64,000 nt of DNA, from contig NZ_CAKMAA020000006.1 of NCBI RefSeq assembly GCF_924101635.2, positions 1-64,000 of the forward strand, in the 5' to 3' direction. The stretch is from Candidatus Nitrotoga sp. HW29 (lineage in GTDB: Bacteria; Pseudomonadota; Gammaproteobacteria; Burkholderiales; Gallionellaceae). Below, piece by piece: positions 21,701 through 31,682 of the stretch (positions are counted from its first letter, which is position 1; every line of letters starts with the position of its first letter). The notes under the pieces are model-generated. The model made no database searches. It worked only from the letters and a program-made list of their open reading frames with translations, and was not told the origin of the DNA. Made by a program: the position numbers and the translations under genes.

Positions 21701-24325
21701 ATGGTAAAAATGAATGTAGCGCAGTTTGCTGGCGAGCTTAGCTTGCCGGTTGGATTGCTGCTTGAACAACTACAGGCGGCCGGGATTGCCAAACAGCAGG
21801 AATCAGACAGCATATCGGAGCAGGACAAGGCACAGCTGCTGGAATATTTGCACAGCACGCATGGTAGTGGCAGTGCTAAAAGTAAAAAAATTACATTGAC
21901 GCGTCGTGAAACCACGGAAATCAAGAAAGCGGACAGTACAGGCAGAGCTCGCACCATTCAAGTCGAGGTGCGCAAAAAGCGCGTGGTTGCATCAATCACA
22001 GGTACCCAGATAGAACAACCGGTTGCTGTTGTAGCAAAAATTACTACGCAGCCTGTGCCAAAGACCTCGAAAGTAGAAATATTAGGCGAGCAGGAAATTG
22101 CTCTACGTACTGAAGAAGCACGTAATCAGGCAGAATTAGCTTCGCGCCAGGCCGCCGAAGTTCAAGCCAAGAAAGAATACGCTAAACGCAAAGTGGCGCC
22201 CGCTGTCGAGCCTGTGGTGCCACCCGTTAAAGTGCCGGAAGTGAATGTAGTGACAGTTGCTGAAGTAGTGGCAATCCCTGTTGCTAAACCTGATTTGGCT
22301 GAGGGTACGTTACATAAGCCTATGCCCAAGCCTGGTGACAAGGTTGTTCGGCCTGCGGCCAAAAAAGGTGTCAAAGCCGCCGCCCCAGATAAAGTCAGTC
22401 CATGGACCGAGGCTGGTCATAAGAAACGTACTCCCGCAGTCGTTGATGCGCGACCTGGCGGTTGGACGGCTGGCCGTGGAAACGTTAGTCCACGCCATCA
22501 TGTTAAGCAGGTCAAGCAAGAAGAAATTGTCCAGCATGCTTTTTCATTGCCAACCGAACCAGTTGTGCATGAAGTCATGGTGCCAGAGACAATTAGTGTC
22601 GCTGAATTGGCACAGAAAATGTCAATCAAAGCCATCGAAATTATCAAGGCGCTAATGAAACTGGGCTCTATGGTGACCATTAATCAGGTGCTGGATCAAG
22701 AAACCGCTATGATTGTAGTGGAAGAATTGGGGCATATTGCCAAGCCAGCCAAGGTGGATGATCCTAGTGCTTATCTAACAGAATCTGAAGAGCATAAGAA
22801 TGCGCCTCTTGAGCCGCGCGCTCCGGTCGTTACCGTGATGGGCCATGTTGATCATGGTAAGACCTCGTTACTAGATTATATCCGTCGAACCCGTGTGGCC
22901 AGTGGTGAAGCAGGTGGCATTACGCAGCACATTGGTGCTTATCATGTGAATACCCCGCGCGGCATGGTTACTTTTCTTGATACACCGGGCCATGAGGCAT
23001 TTACGGCAATGAGAGCGCGCGGTTCGAAAGTGACTGACATTGTGATTTTAGTGGTGGCGGCCGATGATGGTGTAATGCCGCAGACCAAAGAGGCAATTCA
23101 TCATGCCAAGGCAGCCAACGTACCCATCGTGGTAGCGGTAACTAAAATTGATAAACCTGATGCTAATTCTGAGCGCGTAAAACAAGAGTTGGTTGCAGAA
23201 GGTGTGGTGCCGGAAGACTGGGGTGGTGACACTATGTTTGTTGAGGTGTCTGCGAAAAATGGACTGGGTATCGATTCCCTGTTGGAAAGTGTGTTATTGC
23301 AAGCTGAATTGTTACAACTCACTGCACCTAAATTAAGCTTGGCCAAGGGTATTGTGATTGAAGCTAGGTTGGACAAAGGCAAGGGGCCAGTGGCGACCAT
23401 ACTGGTGCAGTCTGGCACCTTGAAGCGCGGCGATGCAGTGCTGGTCGGCGTAGTATCCGGGCGCGTGCGTGCCATGTTGGATGAGAATGGTAAGGCAATA
23501 AATGAGGCCGGGCCGTCCATTCCGGTGGAGATTCAGGGGCTATCCGAAGTGCCTGTAGCGGGTGAAAGCGTGCTAGTGCTTTCGGATGAGAAAAAAGCAC
23601 GTGAAATTGCTTTGTTCCGTCAAGGTAAGTTCCGTGCTGTGAAATTAGCCAAGCAGCAGGCCGCCACGCTGGAAAATATGTTTGAACAAATGGCAGAAGG
23701 CGAAGTACGCATGTTGCCATTGATTATCAAAACCGATGTACAGGGTTCTTGTGAAGCGATTGCACATGCCTTGCAAAAATTATCTAACGATGAAGTCAAA
23801 GTTAATCTGATTCATAGTGCTGTGGGCGCGATTAGCGAATCCGACATTAATTTGGCGCTGGCTTCTAAGGCAATCGCGATTGGTTTTAATACTCGGGCCG
23901 ATGCGGCTGCACGTAAGCTGGCGGAATCTGCGGGCGTGGATGTACGTTATTACAATGTCATCTATGAGATGGTAGATGATATTAAAGCGGCTTTATCGGG
24001 TATGCGGGCTCCGGAAAAGAAGGAGGTTATCCTTGGTATGGTGGAAGTACGTCAGGTATTTGTCATCTCCAAGATTGGTACGGTGGTTGGTGGCTACGTA
24101 ACCAATGGCATAGTCAAGCGTAATGCGCAGATACGAGTGCTGCATAATAATGTGGTTATTCATACTGGCGAATTGGATTCGTTGAAACGTTTTAAAGATG
24201 ATGTTAAAGAAGTGCGATCGAATTTTGAATGTGGTTTATCGTTGCGTAATTTTAATGACCTTGAAGTGGGGGATCAGCTTGAGGTATTTGAAATAATCGA
24301 AGTGGCACGCTCTTTAAATGCCTAA
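21701..24325 (+). CDS. infB: translation initiation factor IF-2
   Basis: IF-2 is the GTPase that delivers initiator fMet-tRNA to the 30S subunit. The product is about 874 residues. Domains: an IF2-N module (1-50), a long charged linker (about 55-280), a second IF2-N module (about 290-345), the G domain with GHVDHGKT (381-388), DTPGHEAF and TKIDKP, then domains II-IV. AAGGGG lies 5 bases before ATG 21701; ATG 21710 is also possible. A 250-base gap after nusA holds nothing I recognise. The last 8 bases overlap rbfA. Confidence 0.96.
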   Translation: MVKMNVAQFAGELSLPVGLLLEQLQAAGIAKQQESDSISEQDKAQLLEYLHSTHGSGSAKSKKITLTRRETTEIKKADSTGRARTIQVEVRKKRVVASITGTQIEQPVAVVAKITTQPVPKTSKVEILGEQEIALRTEEARNQAELASRQAAEVQAKKEYAKRKVAPAVEPVVPPVKVPEVNVVTVAEVVAIPVAKPDLAEGTLHKPMPKPGDKVVRPAAKKGVKAAAPDKVSPWTEAGHKKRTPAVVDARPGGWTAGRGNVSPRHHVKQVKQEEIVQHAFSLPTEPVVHEVMVPETISVAELAQKMSIKAIEIIKALMKLGSMVTINQVLDQETAMIVVEELGHIAKPAKVDDPSAYLTESEEHKNAPLEPRAPVVTVMGHVDHGKTSLLDYIRRTRVASGEAGGITQHIGAYHVNTPRGMVTFLDTPGHEAFTAMRARGSKVTDIVILVVAADDGVMPQTKEAIHHAKAANVPIVVAVTKIDKPDANSERVKQELVAEGVVPEDWGGDTMFVEVSAKNGLGIDSLLESVLLQAELLQLTAPKLSLAKGIVIEARLDKGKGPVATILVQSGTLKRGDAVLVGVVSGRVRAMLDENGKAINEAGPSIPVEIQGLSEVPVAGESVLVLSDEKKAREIALFRQGKFRAVKLAKQQAATLENMFEQMAEGEVRMLPLIIKTDVQGSCEAIAHALQKLSNDEVKVNLIHSAVGAISESDINLALASKAIAIGFNTRADAAARKLAESAGVDVRYYNVIYEMVDDIKAALSGMRAPEKKEVILGMVEVRQVFVISKIGTVVGGYVTNGIVKRNAQIRVLHNNVVIHTGELDSLKRFKDDVKEVRSNFECGLSLRNFNDLEVGDQLEVFEIIEVARSLNA

Positions 24326-24770
24326 AGGTTATGCTAGGACAGATCGGATAGCCGAGCAAATTCAACGCGAGGTAGCTCAATTGTTGCGCCTCGATGTTAA
24401 AGATCCGCGCGTGCGCATGATTACCCTCACTGGAGTTGAAGTAACCAAAGATTATTCACACGCCAAATTATTCTACACGACTCTGGACGGCGTAAGCGAT
24501 GCAGTGCAGCAAGGCTTGGAGCATGCAAGTGGTTATTTGCGCAGTCAACTTGCGCATTCAATGAAGTTACGTATTATGCCGCAACTCCATTTTGTTTACG
24601 ACCCGTCGATTGAACGCGGCGCACATTTATCGCAGCTCATTGATCAAGCGGTTGCCAGCGATAAAACATTAAATAGCGCTTCCGAAGCTCCTGTGAGCCA
24701 CTTGTCAGAGGAGGATGAAATCGACCACCCTCCTGACAAGGGGGCAGCGAAGGGTGTTTCGGGGGGGTAA
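24318..24770 (+). CDS. rbfA: ribosome-binding factor A with extra C-terminal tail
   Basis: RbfA is a KH-fold factor for late 30S maturation and cold adaptation. Residues 1-115 contain the family core ([47 protein letters not shown]). The product is 150 residues, about 20-30 longer than usual. The extra tail (about 125-150, with [14 protein letters not shown]) is encoded by a G-run and C-run rich stretch that looks more like an intergenic repeat read as protein than conserved sequence. It starts inside the infB stop region, so translation is coupled. truB starts 2 bases after its stop. Confidence 0.93.
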   Translation: MPKGYARTDRIAEQIQREVAQLLRLDVKDPRVRMITLTGVEVTKDYSHAKLFYTTLDGVSDAVQQGLEHASGYLRSQLAHSMKLRIMPQLHFVYDPSIERGAHLSQLIDQAVASDKTLNSASEAPVSHLSEEDEIDHPPDKGAAKGVSGG

Positions 24771-24772
24771 TT

Positions 24773-25705
24773 ATGATCCGCATAATGCGCCCATTAGACG
24801 GCGTTTTGTTGTTCGACAAGCCTCTGGGACTCAGTTCTAATATCGCCTTGCAAAAGGTACGCCGCCTGTTTCAGGCGGAAAAGGCGGGGCATACTGGTAC
24901 GCTGGATCCTTTGGCGACTGGCTTGCTACCTGTTTGTTTTGGCGAAGCTACTAAATTTACTAGTTCATTGCTAGAGGCAGACAAAACTTATTGTGCATTG
25001 ATTCGGCTTGGTCAGACTACTACCACAGGCGATGCCGAGGGCGAAATTATCAATACTCATGTTGTAGAGCTGGATCACGCACAGGTGCGCGCGGTGTTAC
25101 GCAATTTTATCGGTGAAATTCAGCAGATGCCGCCTATGCATAGCGCCATCAAACATCAGGGTAAACCACTGTATGAATACATTCGTAAGGGCGAAACGGT
25201 AACACGAGTGAGCCGTAGCGTGATCATTCACGAATTGATATTGGAGCGTTTCGCCGGGGACGAGATGGAGATCACAGTGCGTTGCAGCAAGGGTACATAC
25301 GTGCGCACGCTGGCTGAGGATATTGGATTGGCTTTGGGGTGTGGGGCGCACCTAAAAGGATTACGGCGTACAGCGATTGGCCGATTCGGCCTTGAAAGTG
25401 CGCATAATTTGGCTCAGATGGAATCGGTAACCATGTTAGAACGAGAGGCATGCATGTTACCGTTAGATAGTTTGTTACAAGATCTACCGGTACTTGATCT
25501 GGATGCGGTGCAAGTGACCCGTATTGCTCAGGGGCAGCGGCTTGCCATTGCAGCAGTATTGCCGGACGGTAAAGTTCGATTATATGGAGCAGGGTGCTTC
25601 ATTGGAGTAGCCGATCTTATGGAACAGCAGCTGACCCCAGTAAGATTGTTGTCCAGCGTGGCTAAAAGCGCCGCTTGTATAGAATTAGGTTGTGGTTCTA
25701 TTTAA
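24773..25705 (+). CDS. truB: tRNA pseudouridine-55 synthase
   Basis: TruB converts U55 of tRNA T-loops to pseudouridine and acts as a tRNA chaperone. The product is about 310 residues. The catalytic Asp lies in GHTGTLDPLATG, and other motifs are DGVLLFDKP, PPMHSAIKHQGKPLYEY and CSKGTYVRTLAEDIG. A C-terminal PUA-like segment follows. ATG 24773 is used, and the internal ATG 24785 at MRPLDGV is also possible. A G-run just upstream may act as ribosome binding site. It closes the rimP-truB operon. Confidence 0.95.
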   Translation: MIRIMRPLDGVLLFDKPLGLSSNIALQKVRRLFQAEKAGHTGTLDPLATGLLPVCFGEATKFTSSLLEADKTYCALIRLGQTTTTGDAEGEIINTHVVELDHAQVRAVLRNFIGEIQQMPPMHSAIKHQGKPLYEYIRKGETVTRVSRSVIIHELILERFAGDEMEITVRCSKGTYVRTLAEDIGLALGCGAHLKGLRRTAIGRFGLESAHNLAQMESVTMLEREACMLPLDSLLQDLPVLDLDAVQVTRIAQGQRLAIAAVLPDGKVRLYGAGCFIGVADLMEQQLTPVRLLSSVAKSAACIELGCGSI

Positions 25706-25769
25706 AGGCGTTTCTGATAGAGACGTTTAAGAAAATAAATCGTTCTTGTCCGAATAGACTTGAGTAACC

Positions 25770-25803
25770 GCTGCATTCAAGAGTAAAATGCGGCACTTTT
25801 TTA
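25770..25803 (+). terminator. intrinsic terminator between truB and rpsO
   Basis: GCTGCATT (25770-25777) pairs with AATGCGGC (25787-25794) with one T-G wobble, followed by a run of T. The rpsO ribosome binding site lies only a few bases beyond. Confidence 0.7.
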
Positions 25804-25823
25804 TTTAGTGGAGTGTGGATGTT

Positions 25824-26093
25824 ATGTCTATTACGGTAGCGCAGAAAGCGCAAATTGTGACTGATTATCAAAGAATTAAAGGTGATACTGGTTCGCCGGA
25901 AGTGCAGGTTGCATTGATGACTGCTCGTATTAACTACTTGACTGGTCATTTTAAGGAACATATTAAAGATCACCATTCTCGTCGCGGCTTGTTGCGCTTG
26001 GTGAGTCGCCGCCGCAAGCTCTTGGATTACCTTAAGGGCAAGAATGAGGGCAGCTACCGTGCATTGATTCAGCGTTTGGAATTACGCAAGTAA
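25824..26093 (+). CDS. rpsO: 30S ribosomal protein S15
   Basis: The 89-residue product, the standard S15 length, begins [12 protein letters not shown] and has [16 protein letters not shown] and the [20 protein letters not shown] signature. S15 binds 16S rRNA helices h20-22 early in 30S assembly. The frame is open from GTG 25815, but ATG 25824 gives the conserved start, with GGAG 10 bases upstream. pnp follows across a hairpin, the classic rpsO-pnp pair. Confidence 0.96.
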   Translation: MSITVAQKAQIVTDYQRIKGDTGSPEVQVALMTARINYLTGHFKEHIKDHHSRRGLLRLVSRRRKLLDYLKGKNEGSYRALIQRLELRK

Positions 26094-26103
26094 TGTATAT
26101 TAA

Positions 26104-26125
26104 GTGGGTCGCAGATGCGACCCAC
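26104..26125 (+). other. rpsO-pnp intergenic hairpin
   Basis: GTGGGTCGCA and TGCGACCCAC form a perfect 10-bp stem around GA, 11 bases after the rpsO stop, followed by GTTGTTTTG. It may be the rpsO terminator or an RNase processing hairpin. In E. coli RNase III cutting in this interval lets PNPase repress its own mRNA. Confidence 0.75.
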
Positions 26126-26205
26126 GTTGTTTTGGGCGAATTTATCCCAATTATGGTTTTACTCCATGGCGCATTCGCGCCACGTCATGCACAGAGAGGC
26201 GTACT

Positions 26206-28317
26206 TTGAGTCACTACAAGAAAACATTAGCGTATGGTAATCATCAGCTCACCCTGGAAACTGGGGAAATCGCACGTCAGGCTAGTGGAGCAGTCGTTGT
26301 TAGTCTGGACGATACGGTTGTGCTGGTTACCGTGGTAGGCAGGAAAGATGCTAAACCGGACCAAGATTTTTTCCCATTGACTGTGGATTATCAGGAACGT
26401 ACCTATGCTGCAGGCAAGATTCCAGGCGGTTTCTTTCGACGTGAAGGACGTCCCAGTGAAAAGGAAGTTTTGACGTCTCGTTTAATCGATCGTCCGTTGC
26501 GTCCGCTTTTCCCGGAAGGTTTTTATAATGAAGTGCAAATCGTTGCTACGGTGATATCTTCCGATAATCAGATTGATTCTGATATTCCCGCCATGATTGG
26601 TGCTTCCGCTGCCTTGGCGCTGTCCGGCATTCCGTTTGATGGCCCCATAGGCGCGGCGCGCGTTGGCTATATTAACGGTGAATATGTACTCAATCCGACT
26701 GCAGAGCAGCTTATTCTATCCAAGATGGATCTAGTTGTTGCTGGTACGGAACAGGCGGTCTTGATGGTGGAGTCAGAAGCACAAGAATTACCTGAAGACG
26801 TCATGCTGGGCGCGGTCATGTTTGGTCATCAGCAAATGCAAGCGGTAATTCAGGCCATTATCGAAATGGCGGATGCAGTTGGTGCGCCGGATTGGGATTG
26901 GAATGCGCACGTCCATGATATTTTATTGAGTTCGAAAATTGCCGAACTAGCCGAAAGTAGCTTACAGCAAGCTTATGTCGTTCGCGAAAAACAGGCGCGT
27001 ACCAATCAGGTGGACGCGATTCGTACGCGCGTTCTGGAAGCAGTGTCTGCATCGGAAAATGGTTCGGTGCCCAAAAATCATCTTAATGATCTGTTTCAGG
27101 CACTGGAATCTAAAATTGTGCGCAGCCAGATACTAAGCGGTGAACCGCGGATCGACGGGCGTGACACACGTACCGTGCGTCCAATTACCATACGCACTGG
27201 CGTATTACCGCGGACGCATGGTTCAGTCCTGTTTACCCGTGGTGAAACGCAGGCACTGGTCGTGGCTACACTAGGCACTGCGCGCGATGCGCAGAAAATC
27301 GATGCGTTGCAAGGTGAATATTTGGATCGTTTCATGCTTCATTATAATTTCCCTCCCTATTCCACTGGTGAAACTGGTCGCGTCGGTACACCAAAGCGAC
27401 GTGAAATTGGCCATGGTCGTTTGGCGAAACGTGCTCTAGTTGCAACGTTGCCGAGTGAGGAAGAGTTCGGATATTCCATTCGCGTGGTTTCTGAAATCAC
27501 CGAGTCGAATGGATCCAGTTCAATGGCCTCAGTATGCGGCGGTTGCTTGGCGATGATGGATGCCGGTGTGCCAGTCAGGACTCATGTGGCAGGTATTGCC
27601 ATGGGTTTGATTAAAGAAGGTAATCGCTTTGCGGTACTGACCGACATTCTTGGCGACGAAGATTATCTGGGTGACATGGATTTTAAGGTGGCAGGATCGG
27701 AACAGGGTATTACTGCACTGCAAATGGACATCAAGATCAACGGAATAACGAGTGAAATTATGCAAGTTGCTTTGAATCAAGCGCGCGAAGGGCGTTTGCA
27801 TATTCTGGGCATCATGAAACAGGCTATGCCTACAGTACGTGAAGAAGTGTCGGCACATGCGCCACGCATGATTAAAATCAAGATCAATCCGGAGAAAATC
27901 CGTGATGTGATTGGTAAGGGTGGTGCTGTGATACGTGCGTTAACAGAGGAGACGAATACCACTATCGACATCGACGATGAAGGTAATGTAACGATTGCCA
28001 GTATTAGCGGTGAAGGTGGAATGTTAGCAAAAAAACGTATTGAAGATATTGTAGCGGAAGTTGAGGTAGGTAAAACTTATGAAGGTCCAGTTGTCAAACT
28101 GCTGGATTTTGGTGCGATTGTGAATATCATGCCTGGCAAAGATGGTTTACTTCACATCTCGCAAATTTCAAATGAACGCATTAACGTTGTGTCGGATGTA
28201 CTGAAAGAAGGTCAGATTGTAAAAGTCAAAGTGCTGGAGGCCGATGAGAAAGGGCGCTTGCGCTTAAGTATGAAGGCTTTGATTGTGCCAGAATCTGGAG
28301 TTTCTAGTCCAGAGTAA
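26206..28317 (+). CDS. pnp: polyribonucleotide nucleotidyltransferase (PNPase), TTG start
   Basis: PNPase degrades RNA 3' to 5' by phosphorolysis and is part of the degradosome. The frame reaches back to 26104, but family sequences begin at [17 protein letters not shown]. The codon before SHYKK is TTG 26206, preceded by GAGAGG at good spacing. This gives 703 residues. Domains: RNase PH 1 (1-145, [21 protein letters not shown]), a helical linker, RNase PH 2 (about 310-540, [19 protein letters not shown]), KH (about 550-610, [18 protein letters not shown]) and S1 (about 620-690). It is probably autoregulated through the upstream hairpin. Confidence 0.96.
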   Translation: MSHYKKTLAYGNHQLTLETGEIARQASGAVVVSLDDTVVLVTVVGRKDAKPDQDFFPLTVDYQERTYAAGKIPGGFFRREGRPSEKEVLTSRLIDRPLRPLFPEGFYNEVQIVATVISSDNQIDSDIPAMIGASAALALSGIPFDGPIGAARVGYINGEYVLNPTAEQLILSKMDLVVAGTEQAVLMVESEAQELPEDVMLGAVMFGHQQMQAVIQAIIEMADAVGAPDWDWNAHVHDILLSSKIAELAESSLQQAYVVREKQARTNQVDAIRTRVLEAVSASENGSVPKNHLNDLFQALESKIVRSQILSGEPRIDGRDTRTVRPITIRTGVLPRTHGSVLFTRGETQALVVATLGTARDAQKIDALQGEYLDRFMLHYNFPPYSTGETGRVGTPKRREIGHGRLAKRALVATLPSEEEFGYSIRVVSEITESNGSSSMASVCGGCLAMMDAGVPVRTHVAGIAMGLIKEGNRFAVLTDILGDEDYLGDMDFKVAGSEQGITALQMDIKINGITSEIMQVALNQAREGRLHILGIMKQAMPTVREEVSAHAPRMIKIKINPEKIRDVIGKGGAVIRALTEETNTTIDIDDEGNVTIASISGEGGMLAKKRIEDIVAEVEVGKTYEGPVVKLLDFGAIVNIMPGKDGLLHISQISNERINVVSDVLKEGQIVKVKVLEADEKGRLRLSMKALIVPESGVSSPE

Positions 28318-28333
28318 AGATTGAAAGCGGAGT

Positions 28334-28372
28334 GCAATAAAAAAGCCCCTCGGTATGGGGCTTTTTTATTGC
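28334..28372. terminator. bidirectional terminator after pnp
   Basis: A near-perfect 16-bp stem (GCAATAAAAAAGCCCC with its complement) encloses a 7-base loop. A-run and T-run flanks make it active in both directions. Confidence 0.93.
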
Positions 28373-28392
28373 GAGAATAAAAACGATTTTAA

Positions 28393-29628
28393 ATGCACAC
28401 TACGAATAGAAAAAATAAACCGATTACCTGTGATATTTTTTGCGCCGTGATAGATAATTTCGGTGACATTGGTGTGTGTTGGCGGCTGGCTAAACAACTG
28501 GTGCATGAGCATGATGTGTCAGTGCGATTATGGGTGGATGATTTGTTGAGCTTTTGCAGATTACACCGGGCAATCTCTCCAGATATGCCAATACAGTATT
28601 GCCTTGGCGTGGAAATTCGGCATTGGAATTCAGCTTTTTTGGAGCTTACCTTTTTAAAGATAGAGCCAGCGCAACTAGTGATTGAAGCGTTTGCATGTGA
28701 TTTGCCCGAATGCTATGTGGCAGCGATGGTGGCGCAAGAGCGTAAATCGATTTGGGTGAACTTGGAATACCTCAGTGCGGAAGAGTGGGTGGCTGGATGT
28801 CATTGCCTACCTTCACCTTATCCATCGTTACCTATTATTAAATATTTCTTTTTTCCGGGATTCACTCTGCAAACAGGAGGTCTGTTGCTGGAGCGAGATC
28901 TCATCGCACGACGTGATGTATTTCAAAGTGAGTTGCATATGCAGGCTGCATTTTGGCGAGCACTGGGTGTGCCCTTGCCTAAGCCTGATGAAGTGCGTGT
29001 GTCGTTATTCTGTTATGAAAGCATTGCGCTGCCAGAATTATTCTCCACTTGGGCGAAAGCTACTACCCCGATACTGTGTTTTGTGCCGGAAGGTTGTGTG
29101 CTGCCTCAGGTGGCAGCTTTTTTTGGAAAGGAACATGTTGTAGCGGGTGATATATTGCAGTACGGTAATTTGGAAATTCGCGTATTGCCATTTATTGCGC
29201 AAGAGCGTTATGACGACCTGTTGTGGGCCTGTGATATTAACTTTGTGCGAGGGGAAGATTCTTGCGTACGTGCGCAATGGGCGGGTAAGCCATTTGTTTG
29301 GCACATTTATCCTCAGCAGGATAAAGTGCATTTGAAAAAATTGAGCGCTTTTATGGAGTTGTATTGTTCTGGGCTGCAGCCAGACGCAAGACAAGCATTG
29401 TATAGCTTGTGGCAAGAATGGAACATTGGACAAAGTGAAGGCCAAGTAGCTTCGACAAGTTTAAAGCCTGTTTGGAACGAATACTGGGAGCACATAGCGT
29501 TATTGCAGAGACATGCGCGTGAATGGTCGCAACACTTATCCGGTAATAACCTTGTTTTGAATTTGCTGAATTTTGTTCAAAAAATTGATAGAATGCGCAG
29601 CTTGGAATGTAAATCAGATTTAAGGTAA
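28393..29628 (+). CDS. earP: EF-P arginine rhamnosyltransferase EarP
   Basis: EarP transfers rhamnose from dTDP-L-rhamnose to Arg32 of elongation factor P, activating it to rescue ribosomes stalled at polyproline. The 411-residue product is a GT-B fold protein. The N-terminal FCAVIDNFGDIGVCWRLA region holds the conserved Asp residues, and the C-terminal donor-site segment has GEDSCVRAQWAGKPFVWHIYPQ. The target gene efp begins 6 bases after the stop, and the EF-P carries Arg at position 32, so enzyme and substrate agree. It starts 21 bases after the pnp terminator. Confidence 0.95.
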   Translation: MHTTNRKNKPITCDIFCAVIDNFGDIGVCWRLAKQLVHEHDVSVRLWVDDLLSFCRLHRAISPDMPIQYCLGVEIRHWNSAFLELTFLKIEPAQLVIEAFACDLPECYVAAMVAQERKSIWVNLEYLSAEEWVAGCHCLPSPYPSLPIIKYFFFPGFTLQTGGLLLERDLIARRDVFQSELHMQAAFWRALGVPLPKPDEVRVSLFCYESIALPELFSTWAKATTPILCFVPEGCVLPQVAAFFGKEHVVAGDILQYGNLEIRVLPFIAQERYDDLLWACDINFVRGEDSCVRAQWAGKPFVWHIYPQQDKVHLKKLSAFMELYCSGLQPDARQALYSLWQEWNIGQSEGQVASTSLKPVWNEYWEHIALLQRHAREWSQHLSGNNLVLNLLNFVQKIDRMRSLECKSDLR

Positions 29629-29634
29629 GCAGAC

Positions 29635-30195
29635 ATGAAAATAGCACAAGAACTGCGCACAGGTAACGTCGTCATGATCGGTAGCGACCCCATGGTGGTA
29701 TTAAAGGCAGAATATACCCGCTCTGGCCGTAATGGTTCGGTAGTTAAAATGAAATTCAAGAATTTGTTAACAGACTCGCCGAGCGAGGCAATCTATAGGG
29801 CAGACGACAAATTTGAAATAGTTTTACTGGATCGTAAGGATGCTACGTATTCTTATTTTTCTGATCCTATGTATGTATTTATGGATGCTGATTACAATCA
29901 GTATGAAGTGGAAAAAGAAAATTTGGGTGAATCACTCAACTATCTCGAAGATGGTATGGCCTGCGAGATGGTTTTTTACAACGATAAGGCTATTTCGGTT
30001 GATTTACCTAATACTGTCGTACGCGAAATTGTCTACACCGAACCAGCAGCGCGTGGCGATACCTCTGGCAAAGTGATGAAGCCTGCCAAAATTGGTTCCG
30101 GTATAGAGTTACAAGTGGCTGCATTTTGTGAAATTGGCGATCAAATTGAAATTGACACACGTACTGGCGAATTTAAGCGCCGTGTTAATACTTGA
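29635..30195 (+). CDS. efp: elongation factor P (Arg32 type)
   Basis: EF-P enters the ribosomal E site and promotes peptide-bond formation at consecutive prolines. The 186-residue product has the KOW-like N domain with the modified tip SGRNG, Arg at residue 32, and two OB domains ending in [12 protein letters not shown]. Arg32 instead of Lys marks the EarP-dependent class and matches the adjacent earP. The order earP-efp is typical for betaproteobacteria and pseudomonads. Confidence 0.97.
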   Translation: MKIAQELRTGNVVMIGSDPMVVLKAEYTRSGRNGSVVKMKFKNLLTDSPSEAIYRADDKFEIVLLDRKDATYSYFSDPMYVFMDADYNQYEVEKENLGESLNYLEDGMACEMVFYNDKAISVDLPNTVVREIVYTEPAARGDTSGKVMKPAKIGSGIELQVAAFCEIGDQIEIDTRTGEFKRRVNT

Positions 30196-30262
30196 TGGTC
30201 TTAAGAAAAAGTTATGTCCGTACTAAATATTGACTAAACGTACGTTGAACTAAATCGCTTTC

Positions 30263-30286
30263 GCGGTGGTACTTCGACCCCACCGC
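30263..30286 (+). terminator. possible terminator after efp
   Basis: GCGGTGG (30263-30269) pairs with CCACCGC (30280-30286) around a 10-base loop, followed by TTCATTTTC, a weak T-tract. It lies in a 425-base gap between efp and mscL in which I see no gene. Confidence 0.5.
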
Positions 30287-30620
30287 TTCATTTTCTCTAT
30301 ATCCCTGTATCTATATAGTTCCAGTTCTGACTCAGCAGGCAATTGAACGATGCGCGACAAAGCTGTGTATTGTCCGACTACGTCTACGTTTAATTACTGC
30401 GGCTTGGGAACTGGTTTTGTCTCCCCTCTCGTTATGCCCAATTGTTTTCGTTGGATGTTAAACTTAAACCTTAGACTCATTAGCCAGATGAGTTGGGGGG
30501 TATTTATTAGGGGTGGCTAGATCCAAGGAATGGAGATATCCATGGTAATGCTGATGGGAATTGAGTTTTAGGTCACAATAGTTATATATTCAATCACCTT
30601 AATTACGAAGGAGAAATATC

Positions 30621-31025
30621 ATGGGTATGATGAAAGAATTTAAGGAGTTTGCTGTCAAGGGTAATGTTATTGACATGGCCGTAGGTATTATTATCGGGGC
30701 TGCCTTTGGTAAAATTGTTTCGTCTTTCGTTGGCGATGTAATTATGCCTCCAATCGGGGTTCTCTTGGGCGGAGTTGATTTTTCCGGTTTGGTGTTTATC
30801 GTACAGGAAGCCAAAGAGGGAGCACCAGCTGTTGTAATCAGCTACGGGAAATTCATCCAGTCAATGATTGATTTTGCAATTGTTGCTTTTGCAATATTTG
30901 TGGCAATAAAAGGTATCAATTCATTGAAGAGGGAATCGGAAGAGAAACCGGTAGAGCTGCCAAAAATTTCAAATGAAGAGGTACTGCTTACGGAGATTCG
31001 TGACTTACTTAAAGAACGAAAATAA
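30621..31025 (+). CDS. mscL: large-conductance mechanosensitive channel
   Basis: MscL opens under membrane tension during osmotic downshock and releases solutes. The 134-residue product has the N-terminal amphipathic helix [21 protein letters not shown]1 (about 17-45, with the gate-forming [14 protein letters not shown]), a periplasmic loop, TM2 (about 75-98) and a C-terminal helical bundle ending in [20 protein letters not shown] precedes the ATG. It is a single-gene unit. Confidence 0.97.
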   Translation: MGMMKEFKEFAVKGNVIDMAVGIIIGAAFGKIVSSFVGDVIMPPIGVLLGGVDFSGLVFIVQEAKEGAPAVVISYGKFIQSMIDFAIVAFAIFVAIKGINSLKRESEEKPVELPKISNEEVLLTEIRDLLKERK

Positions 31026-31071
31026 GCTGAGCATTGAACTGGATCTTAAGAGCAGGAAACTTAAGGAAACG

Positions 31072-31136
31072 CTGATTAGTTCAAAATTTCGCATGTGACA
31101 GCTTGACTTTCAAATGCGAAATTTTGAACTAATCAG
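31072..31136. repeat. perfect 23-bp palindromic repeat with 19-base centre
   Basis: 31072-31094 (CTGATTAGTTC followed by AAAATTTCGCAT) is exactly complementary to 31114-31136. Imperfect complementarity continues outward (about 10 of 14 positions between 31061 and 31150). It lies 46 bases after mscL. It could serve as an mscL terminator hairpin but has no T-run. Its length and perfection suggest a palindromic mobile remnant such as a MITE. Confidence 0.85.
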
Positions 31137-31289
31137 TGCTTGCCTAATACTTGTGGCATTTGTAACTATGGCGCGTGTTGCTTGTACTAACTGAACTAAA
31201 ACCGATGCAAGCGGCGAAATTGGATGTCGAGACGACGCTGGTTCGCTTATGAAAAAAATATTCCCAAGGGCTGACGCTACCGAATACAT

Positions 31290-31541
31290 GGGGAATTAAA
31301 TGTGGCCTACAAGTGCGGCACCTTCAGATTGATTCCGCATAGAGTGAATTACTTGCTCTCGGTGCGTTTTTCGACGAGTCCCAATGTGAGATTCAATAGT
31401 CCGGCGCGGGGCGGCATATTAAATGCTGACCTGCCTATCCAAGCGACTGAGGCGCAATTTCAGTTCAGTTTCAAAACCAAGGGTTGGGAAAACATCTTTG
31501 ATGACAATGGTGATCTGTGGCTGAAATATACACAACAATCG
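31290..31541 (+). pseudogene. phospholipase A1 (PldA) fragment
   Basis: The frame contains GTFRLIPHRVNYLL and ATEAQFQFSFKT followed by WENIFDDNGDLWLKYTQQS, which match the N-terminal strands of outer-membrane phospholipase A. After TQQS the similarity ends. The expected FRETNYEPE region and catalytic His-Ser site are absent and the frame runs on as unrelated sequence to 31676. No signal peptide is joined in frame, and the upstream stop is at 31272. It is therefore a truncated relic. It lies directly before a lipid-transport operon with a related task, outer-membrane lipid asymmetry. Confidence 0.7.
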
Positions 31542-31682
31542 AAAGGTTGCTTTTATGAGTGTTTACGGCTACAACGATCAACACGATGTGGTTCATGCGA
31601 TTTGCTCTCCGCGTTGATGTATCACGCACTCAGTCGCCGATTTAGTGTCCGCAATTCGATTGTCCGACTGCGATAGCAGGAT

